A DNA stretch of 64,000 bases from Rhodothermales bacterium (GTDB taxonomy: Bacteria > Bacteroidota > Rhodothermia > Rhodothermales > Bin80), in the NCBI GenBank assembly GCA_028278205.1, contig JANQES010000119.1:27849-91848 (forward strand). The letters run 5' to 3'. Positions 63,874 to 64,000 of the stretch are shown here, one piece after another (within the stretch, counting starts at the first letter, position 1; the number at the start of each line of letters is the position of its first letter). Position numbers and translations under genes: made by a program. Below the pieces are notes generated by a model. That model saw only the letters and a list, made by a program, of their open reading frames with translations, made no database searches and was not told the DNA's origin.

Positions 63874-63985
63874 CCGCCCCCTTGAGGGGGCTGTCGCGCA
63901 GCGACTGGGGGTGTTCACCAAGCTGTTTTACACCCTCCGACCCGCCTTCGGCGGCCCACCTCCCTCAAGGGAGGAGTCAAAGACT
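63874..63985. repeat. CCCCCTTGAGGGGG inverted-repeat element, probably truncated by the window edge
   Basis: CCGCCCCCTTGAGGGGGCTG (63874-63893) and ACTGGGGGTGT face ACACCCTCCGACCCGCC and CCTCCCTCAAGGGAGGAGTC (63958-63977), with a CCGCCTTCGGCGG hairpin between. Same design as 16588-16738 and 46598-46710. Confidence 0.65.
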
Positions 63986-64000
63986 GCTTCGAAAAGTAGC

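Overview
The window is GC-rich and gene-dense. It reads as chromosomal DNA of a member of the Bacteroidota/Rhodothermota group, with the Rhodothermales as my best guess. The grounds are family-level: a secreted protein ending in a type IX secretion (T9SS) sorting domain, a PorZ-like two-propeller protein, an Lnb-type (DUF4105) lipoprotein acyltransferase homologue, a TonB C-terminal domain of Bacteroidota type, and an hrcA-grpE-dnaJ order. No rRNA, prophage, CRISPR array or complete insertion sequence is visible.

Layout. 1-2.6 kb: a CrtC-like protein, a broken gene remnant, a MazE/MazF-type module whose toxin carries a one-base frameshift, and a TIGR02757 protein. 2.7-6.4 kb: flavin reductase and the heat-shock run hrcA-grpE-dnaJ (minus). 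6.7-16.4 kb: cell-envelope genes, namely an extraordinary Arg-rich exported protein, a DUF2231 membrane protein, SppA, a T9SS-sorted surface protein and a receptor-like Ser/Thr kinase. 16.8-23.9 kb: gpmI, nth with an extra zinc-ribbon-like tail, the Lnb homologue, and a pseudokinase-TPR-TonB fusion. 24.2-38.4 kb: exported catabolic genes (Tat-exported enolase-superfamily enzyme, ThuA/cytochrome c giant protein, two DUF1080 lipoproteins, DUF6351 protein, phosphodiesterase, amidohydrolase), with a HEAT-repeat protein between them. 38.5-45.6 kb: tricorn-like protease, tRNA-His and tRNA-Glu, the PorZ-like protein, ribH. 45.7-50 kb: PHP phosphoesterase, HIT protein, flippase-like membrane protein, DUF72 protein. 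50.4-62.8 kb: a long minus-strand run, nrnA-pepA-pdxA-methyltransferase-ftsE-AGCS symporter-upp-two NhaC antiporters. 62.6-64 kb: an AT-richer island with a 20-codon micro-ORF that has its own promoter, ribosome site and terminator, followed by a small HEAT-like exported protein.

The most distinctive property lies between the genes. Nearly every larger spacer carries clusters of degenerate 7- or 8-base words, and almost always a cluster is followed by its own reverse complement, so the spacer can fold into a long hairpin. At least eight word families occur, one is nested inside another, and some copies supply a stop codon or sit where a terminator is expected. On top of these are a 160-bp near-palindrome with 18-bp terminal inverted repeats, a pair of 85-bp elements with ATGARTTTTGAC ends, and a duplicated 46-bp hairpin.

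The genes suggest a heterotrophic aerobe with an elaborate outer envelope that digests proteins (tricorn, PepA, SppA) and oxidised sugars, takes up amino acids with sodium, and senses its envelope through receptor-like kinases. All functional calls rest on motifs read by eye; no database search was run.
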